16,425 bases of DNA from Dimargaris cristalligena (GCA_027576995.1 JANBQC010000612.1:1-16425), one strand, 5' to 3'; shown: positions 7,792 to 16,245, counted from the stretch's first letter. Numbers and translations are program-made. The notes: generated from the letters alone by a model not told the origin.

Positions 7792-9282
7792 TTATTTGGC
7801 GCCGCCAAAGATCCTTTTCCAGAATGGGACCTGGGACTCAGGAGTTGGTTCGGGATTCGGAACCATTTGATTCTCCTCATCATGCGGATGGGCCTTGCTA
7901 CCGAGCCAACGTTGATAAAACGGTCTGTTGTTCTCACTAGCAATCGGTTCTTCGTCTTTGGTTTCCTCATTCTTACTGACCGATTGGCTATGCGGCTCAT
8001 TATCTGCAAAGTCAGTGTACGAATTGTCTAAACTTGTCGACTTGAGGAATCCGCTGGGAGAGGCAATTTCGGATTTCTTCGGGAACTCCATACTCCCTCG
8101 GGTATCCAGAGCCTTGTTGGCATCCTCCGACTTGTAGTTCATATCAGCACTACTAGCTAATTGAGAGGTGTACCGGCCCACCAAATGTTTACGGTCACCA
8201 CTGTAAGAACCAGTGGGGGGCTCGAACTCTGCGTCGGTAGCCAATAAATGGTAGTTCTCCTCAGCCCCATAGGTCAATTTTACCTCTTCGGGACTGCCAT
8301 CAATTTGATTCTTCGGACCCAGCTGGTCCAACGATGGGAGTGGGCGAGACGAGGACCCACTTACAAACCCGGAATAGGGTGTTAGGTCGGCAGGGTCATT
8401 TGTTTTGGTGATCTTCCACTGACCATCAGAGTGTTGGGGATGATGATAACCGGTGGAGTCGAAAGAAGGGGAACTGGACTCATCCAAGGTATTATCGCTG
8501 TCCTCCTCAAGGGTTTTTTCATCGTAGTTGTCTTTAGAAGCAAATGACTGACTCGTCAATTGAGGTGGCTGAAATGGGGGAGGAATTGCGGATATGGAGT
8601 AGGGGGTCTGGTCGTCAGGGCCGAAATTTTTGAAGCTGCCAAGGTCAATTGGGCCGGTGTCAGACTGCTCGCTACTAAAGAGTTTGTAAAAAGGATTATC
8701 GGCGAGGTTAGAAATAGGGGGATTGAATCCCGCCTCAGAGGCCGTGTTGTCGTCTTCCTCGAGGGTCTTTTCGTCAAAGTTGCCTTGAGAAGTGAAGGGC
8801 GGGTAGCCAGATCCTGGTTGATTGGAGGTGGAATATGGTGCATACTGTTGGTAATTATTCACAGATTCATAGTTAGGCCCATTGTTCTTTGCATAGTTAG
8901 GCTGACTAGATCTATCATAAGACATGGGAATCCCACCAAGGCCACCGGTAGACCCCTGGTCCTGAGTCGAGGGCGGGTTGTTGTAGCCGTAGCCATTTTC
9001 CGCATTCTGCTGCGGGTCCCACGAACTACCGATTGGCCCTTGCTTCTGGAACTCCTCGCCCATATTCAAAAACCCAGCCTGATTTTCAGTCGAGTACCCG
9101 GGCTCGGTGTAGCTATTGTAGGCATCGCTACTACCAGGGTAAGGCGGTGGGATTGCATCACTGTAGATGGAGGGGTTGGAGTAACGCCGACTGTTGCTTC
9201 CAATAACCTTCGTAGACGAAGGAGCAGCGTGGGAGGACGTGGCCGCCAAGGCAAGAACGGAAAGGGACAATTGGACCTTCAT
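7792..9282 (-). CDS. Secreted, cysteine-free, low-complexity protein of unknown function
   Basis: 496 residues, single exon. The frame opens further up, but that start would be GTG; the first ATG is at 9282 and is followed directly by a signal peptide (MKVQ, then LSLSVLALAAT, cleavage probably after SHA near 19-20). The mature part is rich in Ser, Asn, Pro, Tyr, Gly and Gln, has no cysteine and no further membrane segment, and looks disordered. Internal duplication: [AT]PYS...PPF...TSQ...[FY]DEKTLEED at 148-177 and 226-261, with a third TPYS at 301. Three short aromatic/basic motifs recur: NPFYKLF (196-202), RPFYQRWLG (453-461) and VPFWKRIFGG (485-494), the last at the C-terminus. Acidic Asp/Glu patches follow the repeats. 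Secreted, perhaps wall or surface matrix; I recognise no family. The long plus-strand frame opposite it (8560-9291) is a shadow. Confidence 0.85.
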   Translation of the reverse strand: MKVQLSLSVLALAATSSHAAPSSTKVIGSNSRRYSNPSIYSDAIPPPYPGSSDAYNSYTEPGYSTENQAGFLNMGEEFQKQGPIGSSWDPQQNAENGYGYNNPPSTQDQGSTGGLGGIPMSYDRSSQPNYAKNNGPNYESVNNYQQYAPYSTSNQPGSGYPPFTSQGNFDEKTLEEDDNTASEAGFNPPISNLADNPFYKLFSSEQSDTGPIDLGSFKNFGPDDQTPYSISAIPPPFQPPQLTSQSFASKDNYDEKTLEEDSDNTLDESSSPSFDSTGYHHPQHSDGQWKITKTNDPADLTPYSGFVSGSSSRPLPSLDQLGPKNQIDGSPEEVKLTYGAEENYHLLATDAEFEPPTGSYSGDRKHLVGRYTSQLASSADMNYKSEDANKALDTRGSMEFPKKSEIASPSGFLKSTSLDNSYTDFADNEPHSQSVSKNEETKDEEPIASENNRPFYQRWLGSKAHPHDEENQMVPNPEPTPESQVPFWKRIFGGAK

Positions 9283-9534
9283 ATTGGCTAAGGTTGATAT
9301 AGATTTCTCACTATAAATAAACACGGTACTAATTAATAGGGTCTGCGGACTGAATCGGTAGATAGCCGACCAAATAATACAGCGGAATAGGTTTGGTTGA
9401 TAGGCACAGATATAAAGAATATGGGCTTAACAATACGTAACCTGAAAGGTTGGGGGCTAAGTTAAGTAAATGTGAGCGAAGAAGAGAAATTGAAGTTGCT
9501 ATGGGGGAATAACTTATGGCGGAAAAGGGGACAC

Positions 9535-9542
9535 TATTTATA
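9535..9542 (-). promoter_or_regulatory. Possible TATA box of the secreted-protein gene
   Basis: On the minus strand TATAAATA, within CCTATAAATAG, about 255 bp before the ATG at 9282. Pyrimidine-rich sequence follows, and CAG/TAG sites near 9450-9440 could end a 5' UTR intron. Position alone is the support. Confidence 0.35.
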
Positions 9543-9933
9543 GGCAATGTACATTTGGTCGCTGATACCTATAAGAGGTAAATTTGGAGGAGCCATCTCG
9601 GGGAATGGATGCGAAGGTTTCCCGGCTTATGGCTATACCCTAGCGCTTGAGGTCCCAAGTTTGGAACTCCCGTGTATATTAATAGCCCTAGTCAACGGTA
9701 AAAATTTTAATATATGGGAGGACCCAGACCATACTTGATGGTGGACTAGGGAGGGTTTCCCTCAATGGTTCTCAGCAAGCCATTGACCGGAAAGTCGCAA
9801 TAAAGGGAAAGGGACGGGATGTAAAAATATACGTCCAGACACACTGCAATAGAGAGGAGTGAAAAAACTATTCATATTACATTTATGGACAATGGCTTGC
9901 AAAGGGAAGGTCGAATATTCACAGGTGCATCAG

Positions 9934-9958
9934 CCTCTCTCTCTCTCCCTCTCTCTTC
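9934..9958. repeat. CT-rich microsatellite
   Basis: Interrupted (CT)n tract on the plus strand, mostly CTCTCT with CCCT interruptions. Confidence 0.8.
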
Positions 9959-10114
9959 CATTCTTGATTACACCGGTCGACTAGGGACTTTACCCTGGCC
10001 GGACCAATCGACCTGGGTGTACCTGCTTCTAAGAATAAATGAGTGTGCACAAGCGACGCAATATTAGGGAGTAGTATAAGGAGGGGGGTGATTAATTTTC
10101 ATGTTGAAAATATA

Positions 10115-10797
10115 TCAAATGAGGAGGAGAAAATGGGGGTAAATGTGGAATTCTCTTGACTCAAAGAGCTCATCATTTAAAAAGAGTTTATCCGTTACCA
10201 TTCTCACATTACTAAATCTCCTCCCCCTAACTACCATCTCAACTATAGGCAAAGTATTGGTACACACTTCCATCGTTGTTGTGTCAATTTTTAGCACTTT
10301 ATAAGAATTGCTGGAACGACCTAGCTACCTCTGGCGCTAGGGGTCTTGTTTGTTAAAGCCATTTCTTTGGCAAGTCGCCGTGCATTTATAATCGGAGCTG
10401 AAAATAATTGAATGAATGCGGCAGGTCTCTCACTAATGCAATTTCTAGGGTGGGTATTTGACTACCCCATTGTAATATAGCATGGTGCCCCACATAACTA
10501 CTTTTAGCCATTCGATTTAGTTACACATCGACTATACCACTTTTAACCTTTTAATTATATATGTAATGGCCGCCTCGCGCTCTCTAGGGTTATTGCTGTC
10601 TGATTAATGTATCCCGCCTGCCCAAAGGATTAAATCAATCTAAAAACGTTGTAATTTATTTCCTAAATGCCAGAAGACAATCTTTCTAACATCAAGAACT
10701 AATACTTATCAACTACATTAATCCACCGAAGGAAATATACCTGCAACTACCCCTAATTGGAAGAGCCTTTCTTAAACACACCACTTTTTAATAATAT
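10115..10797 (-). other. Coding-like fragments, possible decayed gene
   Basis: Several minus-strand stretches look more like protein than their AT-rich surroundings but do not join into a gene. 10115-10297 is a 60-codon frame. About 10337-10460 is an open stretch of some 46 codons with AAFIQLFSAPIINARRLAKE, ending in TAG. A stretch around 10560-10620 reads GYINQTAITLESARRPLHI. Possible splice acceptors (TTTTCAG, GGGGTAG) precede some. They may be exons or relics of the same decay that affects 10798-11199. No family recognised. Confidence 0.25.
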
Positions 10798-11199
10798 TTA
10801 CAGCTCTTTCATTAAGTATATAGGGCGAGGTTCAACTCTTGGGTCGTAGGCAATAATACTAGTAACGATTAGAATGCCTACGCTTAGAATGAGCAACGGT
10901 AAGTAGCCCACAAGCACATGATGCGAATGGTGCTTTAAGTATAATAAAATATGGTAGATATTGATAGAAGTTAGCTAATACAAGAGGTTTAAAATAGACG
11001 CTAATAAACCAAAGAACAGCCATAGGACTTGATTCGGCCTTAAATAGCCATGAAGACTCAGGATAAAGGCGTCGAACCAGCGCAGAACGTAATGGAAGAC
11101 GTTACTAGTTGATAATATATACAGGGCAGTAATAATAAAGGTGGAATACGGAATATGTGATCTTTCGCAGAGTGAAATTTCTGCACCTCGTTGAGAGAA
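10798..11199 (-). pseudogene. Fragment of a multi-pass membrane protein with one in-frame TAG
   Basis: A 134-codon minus-strand frame with no ATG at its head, one TAG (10975-10977, codon 75) and a terminal TAA (10798-10800). Three hydrophobic segments fit membrane helices: residues 21-39 (FIITALYILSTSNVFHYVL), 58-74 (VLWLFFGLLASILNLLY) and 95-118 (around VGYLPLLILSVGILIVTS). Between the last two lies a His-rich loop (LKHHSHH), and the polar tail is AYDPRVEPRPIYLMKEL. The frame opens just after a CTCCTAG that could be a splice acceptor, but no upstream exon is evident, so this may be the 3' part of a truncated gene. The TAG is one C-to-T from CAG. So long a frame with one stop is unlikely by chance in AT-rich DNA. 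Family not recognised. Confidence 0.45.
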
Positions 11200-11227
11200 C
11201 TAGGAGATGATGGCGCCTAGTTCTCAA
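11191..11227. other. Inverted repeat at the 5' edge of the membrane-protein fragment
   Basis: TTGAGAGAACTAGG (11191-11204) and CCTAGTTCTCAA (11216-11227) pair over 12 bp with a 2-nt bulge and an 11-nt loop. It overlaps the point where the coding frame of 10798-11199 begins, so it may mark a breakpoint or be a transcript hairpin. Confidence 0.6.
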
Positions 11228-11850
11228 AGATCGGTTGGCTTTAATTACATTGATTATTAAGCATAACAGGCTGGCTCTTTAAAAACAAGTCTACTCTACT
11301 AGTCGACTGGGAACTTTTATATTTTCCCCCAGGTAACAGCTCTAGTTAACAATCTCAAATTGGGTTTCTTAAATGACCCTAGGGTCATAAGGTCCGACTT
11401 GGGCTAGGTCTAATCATGCCTTTCTTATCTGGAACTATCTATTCTCAACATTGCTGCCACAACTGAAGAGCTTATTCACAGCTTTGAATTGACTATTGAG
11501 CCCCTTTAGTTTTTATTTTTATGATGAATTATTTATTTAACGACTGTGTACTGTATGCCTGCTTAATATATTAGATAATAATATTTTTTAGTGCTATGTA
11601 TTAAGAGGGGTACCATACACCTGGTACACCAGTAATAAGTAATACCACCTCTTAGTTCATTTTCTCCCTCTTCCAAAAATGATATTGTGTTTCTGTTAGC
11701 TTCTGATATTTATTTGCAAAGTAAAAAATATGCAGTACTATATAAATAGGGCTCACTGCCACATAGAGGTTGGGCTATAAGATATTTGTTCATAACTTGA
11801 ATACAACCATTATACACCTTTTCCCAAATTTTACTAATGCAATTGTTATT
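11228..11850. other. AT-rich intergenic region left of the inverted-repeat element
   Basis: No gene seen on either strand. Contains a smaller foldback, TAAGAGGGGTA (11602-11612) with TACCACCTCTTA (11643-11654). Confidence 0.4.
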
Positions 11851-12070
11851 AGGATGTATCAGTCCTCCTAATCTGACTTAATCCAGACTTAATGATTGTT
11901 CACCCTTATTAGGCCTTATAGCACCATATTAACCCTCCCATAGTCACCCCCAGTACTCTGGGATTATCATTTACTATATAACCCTTCTCCTTCCAGCCCC
12001 AATGCTTTACACAAAACACTCAACCTGCTGATCTAAAGACTCTTCCAGTTCCCATGAGAGTCTTCCTGAT
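11851..12070. repeat. Left terminal inverted repeat
   Basis: Pairs with 12461-12688, with by-eye identity around 85-90 percent. It contains CCAGACTTAATGATT, TTATTAGGCCTTATAG, CATATTAACCCTCCCATAG and AACCCTTCTCCTTC, all found reversed in the right arm. Confidence 0.75.
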
Positions 12071-12460
12071 GCAAAGCCCATCCAATTGGTCTATGTTACC
12101 CAGATTAACCACTCTTAGTCCATCAAGAGTCCCGAGGATAGGCTTCTAATGGTAGGCAGGGCTTAGACTTGGCTAAGTGGGTTACTAGTATTAGGATGGG
12201 GGTGTAGTACTAACTAATAAAGAACAAGTGCAGGTAAATGCAAGGGATATGCAGTAGGTACATTTACTAGTTAGTATAAGGGGGTAAGTATATGTAGAGT
12301 TTATTGGGGTAAACTAGGGGATATAAATAAGCTAAAGAATTGAACTGGTCCCAGTGGGGCCTAGTTATATATATGTAGGGACAACTCCAGCAGGAGGTCC
12401 TAAGGGGAATGCTACTAAGACTAGGTATAGGTAGATAAGGAATCCAACCAGACAGCCTCA

Positions 12461-12688
12461 TATCTGGAAGACTCTCATGGGAACCAGAAGAATCATTTAG
12501 ATCAGCTGGCTGAGTATTTTGTGTGAAGCATTGGGGGCCAGAAGGAGAAGGGTTGTATAATAGATGATGATCCTATAGTACTGGGAGTGACTATGGGAGG
12601 GTTAATATGGTACTATAAGGCCTAATAAGGATGGATAATCATTAAGTCTGGATTAAGTTAGATTAGGAGGGCTGATAGGGTGTGTCCT
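12461..12688. repeat. Right terminal inverted repeat
   Basis: Reverse complement partner of 11851-12070. It includes GAAGGAGAAGGGTTG, CTATGGGAGGGTTAATATGG, CTATAAGGCCTAATAAGG and AATCATTAAGTCTGG. Confidence 0.75.
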
Positions 12689-12750
12689 CTATTGTATTGT
12701 ATACTGTTATCTCATGTATTGTCAGATAGGTTTAAAAAAGGTATATAAAA

Positions 12751-12938
12751 AATAATTTGATACTGGAGATACCAAAATTCAAGCTGGAAATAGAAAATAA
12801 AAGGAATAAGAACAATATAGTAAATAGACCTATCTAAAGGAAATTATCCAGGTCATCAGTTAATACTGGTGAAGTTAAAGGTATATATTTATTCTGGTTT
12901 ATCTCAAATAAAACTTATCTCAAAAATAACTTGTCCCT
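12751..12938. repeat. Dispersed repeat, copy A
   Basis: Aligns to 16246-16420 in the same orientation. Shared blocks are GATACCAAAA near the left end and GGTGAAGTTAAA, ATATTTATTC, TTTATCTCAAA, TAACTTGTCCCT at the right end. Copy A has an extra duplicated TTATCTCAAA unit. Coding potential is absent. It may be part of an LTR or another dispersed element; it sits right beside the inverted-repeat element. Confidence 0.6.
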
Positions 12939-13566
12939 ATAAGCAAGGGGACTTTGTTGGAATATATATAATAATTTGACCGGACTAAATAACTATGGCT
13001 AAGGATAATAACTGTGATAATTATAGGTCATAAAAACCTGCAATAGGGAAAAAACTGACCTAATGATTGGACTACAGCCGTGTATTTGTAAATGGAAGTG
13101 AAGAATGCTGGAAGGCTGGAAGACCCATGGAATGGAGGTCTTCCCAAGCCTCCTTTGTATTTGGATATTGATATAATAAAATAATATTTCATGTCATGAG
13201 GTTACACAATGCAATTCCAAGAAGGAATCCTCCGGATGGCTGGTTATTCTCAAGCCACTACTTACTAGAGATTATCAAAATAGAATAAAAGTAGTAATAT
13301 AAGGTAGAGAATCGTCATGGGTCAAAATTACCCTTGATTTCGACGGCCTATAACATTGTCAATATGTAGCAGAAATTAGAATGTAATAGTGAATTGGAAA
13401 GCTAAAGAAAAGAAACATCGGTCAATATAAAGAAATATAAATATTCCTTCTGGCCCCAAACTGTTCCTATGGAATGAACTTGCTTACGTCCGGGGACCTC
13501 AAATTTGTCCATGGTATGGCTATTTCTTGGATTGATGACTGGCGCCAACACTTACGCGGCCTCAGC
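12939..13566. other. AT-rich region with a strong hairpin
   Basis: No gene called. GGAAGACC (13118-13125) and GGTCTTCC (13137-13144) form a perfect 8-bp stem with an 11-nt loop, extended by GGCT/AGCC outside a 2-nt bulge. The minus strand around 13025-13170 is open for some 45 codons (contains KYKGGLGRPPFHGSS) without a start. The minus strand between 13567 and about 13450 also looks partly coding and has GTAAGT and GTAAGC donor-like sites, so a further exon downstream of the 73-residue gene cannot be excluded. Confidence 0.3.
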
Positions 13567-13979
13567 CTAGCTGCCCAACGCAGCACAGGTGATACGAACC
13601 AGAATATCAGAAGACGCATATGTCCCTTCAACTCCCTTAAAGTCCGCGATCTTCAACGTTCCATTCTTTTCGTCGATAGATATAATCTTGCCCCATTTCG
13701 ATTCATTTGGGGTTTCGTTTTTGGCAAACTCGACGATTTCTACATGGAAAGTAAATATAATAACATATAATCAAAAGCTGGGATATGAGTGTAATTTTAA
13801 AAAAATACCACCCTAGTGAGGCGATAGTGCAGGCCACGGGCAGTAGGTAAAATTAGGAACGACGAAGTTCAGACCATCCGAACAAAGACAGGGTACCCTA
13901 AATTGACCTATTATGCGGGAGTCTACTTACGCCCAACTGTCAAATAGAATTCCAAACCAGTGAAGCCCTTGGCCAACAT
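13567..13979 (-). CDS. Small two-exon gene, 73-residue protein of unknown function
   Basis: Exon 1 is 13931-13979 (ATG, 16 codons plus one base) and ends at a consensus donor GTAAGT (13930-13925). Exon 2 is 13567-13739, after an acceptor CATGTAG, ending in TAG at 13567-13569. The 191-bp intron joins in phase to make 222 nt, 74 codons with stop. The product starts MLAKGFTGLEFYLTVGQ and has alternating hydrophobic/charged stretches (WGKIISIDEKNGTLKIADF) that suggest a small beta fold. There is one cysteine and no signal peptide or membrane helix. Exon 2 has better codon balance than its AT-rich flanks. A TATATAT box and C-rich leader lie 65-75 bp before the ATG. Plus-strand frames across 13474-13816 are shadows. 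Splicing is inferred, not proven. Confidence 0.55.
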
Positions 13980-14598
13980 GATTGATTCGGAGCCTCTGAG
14001 AACCGACTAGAGATTGGGGGGTGTGAGTGTAGGTGGGGGGGTGATATATAGACTGTTGTAAGGGACTTGGTGAGAGGTTCGGTAGAAGTAAGAAAAAGTG
14101 TATTGTGAGCGACAATGTTGAATACGGGGAACTTATTGAATGATAGCTGTAAGGGCGACACCCAACCTAATTTATATAATTCCGCAAGCCAACAATGTAA
14201 CCGGTCAGCCAAACTATTTTAAACCAACCTGATTGACCATTACTATTTCTATTCATTAGGGATATACTAATATTGCTTTATGCTGTTCCAAATCGTCTGT
14301 CACATGCAGATATGTAATGTTTTGCTATATTTTATCAAAGTAATATTATAGTAAAATTAAATAGGTTGGTATATTTTCTATTAGCAGTTTGGGGTATGTA
14401 TTAATGACACAGTCAAAGTATTGTAAAGCTCCGCGTGAAATAAAAGGCACATTGTTGAACTATTAGTCAGGGCAGGACAATATTGGGGATTGGCAATTCC
14501 TACCCGGTTAAAGGTTTATCATGTTACAAAAGACGCAAATACGATCAACAGTATAATCAAATTTGCTAACCATTGCCGCACCACTGTCCACAGTTTGT
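13980..14598. other. Upstream region of the 73-residue gene
   Basis: C-rich leader on the minus strand (14016-14041), the TATA box at 14044-14050, then AT-rich DNA without a supported gene. The minus-strand frames at 13927-14115 and 13940-14212 overlap the leader and promoter and are probably fortuitous. Confidence 0.35.
14044..14050 (-). promoter_or_regulatory. TATA box with C-tract before the 73-residue gene
   Basis: Minus strand TATATAT followed 2 nt on by a C7 tract, then more C-rich sequence, with the ATG at 13979. The spacing suits a core promoter with a short leader. Confidence 0.4.
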
Positions 14599-14826
14599 TC
14601 AAGTAAGTATAGTTGCAGTACATAACCAATAACCCATGAACAATGCAAGGGTAATGGATCCAGCAACTCGGCTTGGGTATGCCAAGGCCCCTTTGTATTT
14701 TATCGGGAGCTGTCAACCATTCTGTGCTATATTATCCCGGTTCCCACGAACTGCCAGGCGAATGCTATTAGTAGAACTTATTCACCTTACCTCCTTAAAC
14801 ATATTGTACGTGGCTATATTCCACAT
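14599..14826 (-). CDS. Possible two-exon single-pass membrane microprotein (48 residues)
   Basis: Exon 1 is 14791-14826 (MWNIATYNMFKE), ending at donor GTAAGG. The intron of 81 bp (14710-14790) contains TACTAATA, close to the branch-point consensus, and ends GACAG. Exon 2 is 14599-14709, in frame, ending TGA. The product has a basic patch (LPIKYKGALAYPSR) and then a hydrophobic helix (VAGSITLALFMGYWL), a layout seen in small mitochondrial or ER membrane subunits; no family is recognised. A second intron could instead join the helix to the downstream frame at 14519-14580, which carries another hydrophobic segment (WLANLIILLIVFASFV). Chance is possible because AT-rich DNA readily encodes hydrophobic runs. 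Confidence 0.3.
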
Positions 14827-15953
14827 GCCTGTTATAGTGGATGATCATCGGTATCCATCAGATTTTTTATTAATTCACACGCCCTATAGTATTCAAAGGG
14901 ACTAATATCGCACACCAACAACCTAGCTCGAATGATATACTTAATGACAATCAATGGCGACAGTATAGGGGAAGCAGGTGTAGATTATTTATAATATAAC
15001 ATAACAACATTCACTTGTATACTATTGTCTGAAATCCGGTACACAAGCCTCCTCACACGGTTCATATGCTTTGGCTGTATAGATGAAGGGCACCCAGAAC
15101 AGGCACACTAGATGCCGAATGAAATAACACTGGGGGATAGGTGTATATGCGTGTGTTGGGTGAGGGGGGGGGGGTATAATTGAAAACCCAGCTCGAGAAA
15201 GCAATGCCACTCCAGCTGGGTTAACTTCACTTCATATTTACAAACCTAAACAAATAAGATATTATACAGACATAGTAACATAACTTCAGCGATACCATTG
15301 GTAGCAATGGTCGGGACAGGTGGCTCCCCTATAACTTACTATGTTGAATATAAAACTCTCATTCAGGTATAGTCGTTAAAGTACCCGCATTTTTATCATC
15401 GCATCAATTTTGGGGATCAGGTTTCCAGCATCCCATAACCTGTGTGAAATAAATACTCGGTGGGTTATTTATTGACATGTCAGTTGACTACAATCTATAC
15501 ATCATTGGGTTCCATTAATCATACCACCCCTACGGCTGATCACCTTTCCCATCCAATTCTATACATTGGCAGACTGCTTTCATACTTTTTACTACTATAC
15601 CTTTCATTCAATTCCCTTAGAACTATCCGAAGATATCCTTATTCCAGGACTGTTTCCCACCTGAAAAATAAACACACGCTACCTCCTTTTCATAGACCAC
15701 ACCATTAGGACAGCTACTGTATCCAACTGGCTAATACTAAACTGGTGGGTCGGGAAAAATTGAATGCTTCAATATGTAAGTGTAGCATTACGGCGAATTA
15801 GATAAGAAAAGTACTAGCCTGGGAATAGCTGTCAACCAGGATTTACTAGTAGTAAGTAGCAACTATCAAATATAGTAAAGATTGCACATTAACACTGGGT
15901 ACTGCAAAGGGGTGGGTGTATAAATAAGCATCCAAATAAACCATGGGTATACA
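14827..15953. other. Intergenic region with unresolved exon candidates
   Basis: No gene firmly supported. On the minus strand 15022-15129, after CCCCCAG, is open for 35 codons (contains FWVPFIYTAKAYEPCEEAC) and ends in TAG, possibly a last exon. The minus-strand stretch 15180-15245 (KYEVKLTQLEWHCFLELG) also looks coding. A G11 run is at 15164-15174. Frames at 15460-15708 (plus) and 15866-16054 (minus) have no features of real proteins. Confidence 0.3.
15164..15174. repeat. G11 homopolymer
   Basis: Eleven G on the plus strand. On the minus strand it is a C11 tract directly after AATTATA, resembling the TATA-plus-C-tract arrangement at 14035-14050. Confidence 0.85.
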
Positions 15954-16154
15954 TTAGTGTGTTGCCAACAATTTGAGGGTCTCCACTGGCATGCCTTTGG
16001 GAGAGTTGGCAGGAGGGGTAACCTCCAGTTTCTTTCCACTAGACGGCTCACCATACTTTATCATGTAATGTGGAGTGTTGGACTTTGCTGGGTTCGAGGG
16101 GGTTGAGACCAAGGTGGCCTTGGGGAAACCACTGCTGAGTTCCTGGTCGCCCAT
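15954..16154 (-). CDS. Small hypothetical protein, 66 residues
   Basis: ATG at 16154 to TAA at 15954-15956. Third codon positions are strongly G/C (GAC CAG GAA CTC AGC, then TTC CCC AAG GCC ACC TTG GTC) although the surrounding DNA is AT-rich, which argues for real coding. The product (starts MGDQELSSGFPKATLVSTP) is rich in Pro, Ser and Lys, has no cysteine, no signal peptide and no membrane segment. No family recognised. The leader is AT-rich, and dispersed repeat copy B begins about 90 bp upstream. If that repeat is an LTR, this frame could be a gag remnant; otherwise it is a small host gene or one exon of a larger one. Confidence 0.4.
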   Translation of the reverse strand: MGDQELSSGFPKATLVSTPSNPAKSNTPHYMIKYGEPSSGKKLEVTPPANSPKGMPVETLKLLATH

Positions 16155-16245
16155 TGCATCATACGTCGTCGTCTGGCATTATTGGTTGTTTAAAGAAAAT
16201 ATAAAATAAAAACATTATAAGAAAATCATTACAATCAAATGGTGT
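16155..16245. other. AT-rich leader of the 66-residue ORF
   Basis: Minus-strand TTTTATATTTTCTTTAAAC lies about 35-50 nt before the ATG and could serve as a promoter. An upstream ATG at 16168 opens a very short frame (MPDDDV). Confidence 0.25.

Larger units (their letters stand above)
9283..10114. other. Upstream region of the secreted-protein gene
   Basis: No gene supported. It has a somewhat higher GC content than other intergenic parts, the possible TATA box at 9535, a CT microsatellite at 9934-9958, and on the minus strand AATTAATCACCCCCC near 10084-10098. Probably promoter and regulatory DNA. The short plus-strand frames at 9547-9738 and 9885-10067 show no domain features. Confidence 0.35.
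11851..12688. mobile_element. Non-autonomous inverted-repeat (MITE/foldback-type) element
   Basis: 838 bp bounded by inverted terminal repeats of about 220 bp, with an interior of about 390 bp that encodes no protein. Outermost bases are AGGA...TCCT and similarity is strong from TATCAG (11857) inward. Flanks show an imperfect repeat (ATTGTTATT at 11842-11850, ATTGTATT at 12691-12698), which could be a decayed target duplication of 8-9 bp. Long arms and such a duplication would suit a Mutator-like derivative, but no transposase is here to test it. The interior holds TATATATA near 12366 and hairpin ACTCTT-8 nt-AAGAGT (12111-12130). A truncated relative lies at 6511-7080. Confidence 0.7.

Noticed and set aside
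8560..9291. 243-codon plus-strand frame opposite the secreted-protein gene
   Set aside because: It has Arg/Val-rich composition typical of an antisense shadow, while the minus strand has a clear signal peptide and repeats.
10314..10345. Imperfect palindrome with CCTAGC/GCTAGG as a possible tRNA-like fold
   Set aside because: It has no T-loop, anticodon arm or overall tRNA length. No tRNA signature was found anywhere in the window.
12267..12461. 64-codon minus-strand frame
   Set aside because: It lies in the interior of the inverted-repeat element, is low-complexity, and the related copy at 6511-7080 does not keep it as a gene.
13474..13816. Two overlapping plus-strand frames
   Set aside because: They are antisense to the predicted exon 2 of the 73-residue gene, which has the better splice and codon evidence.
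14636..14905. 89-codon plus-strand frame
   Set aside because: No family features. The opposite strand carries a splice-consistent alternative.
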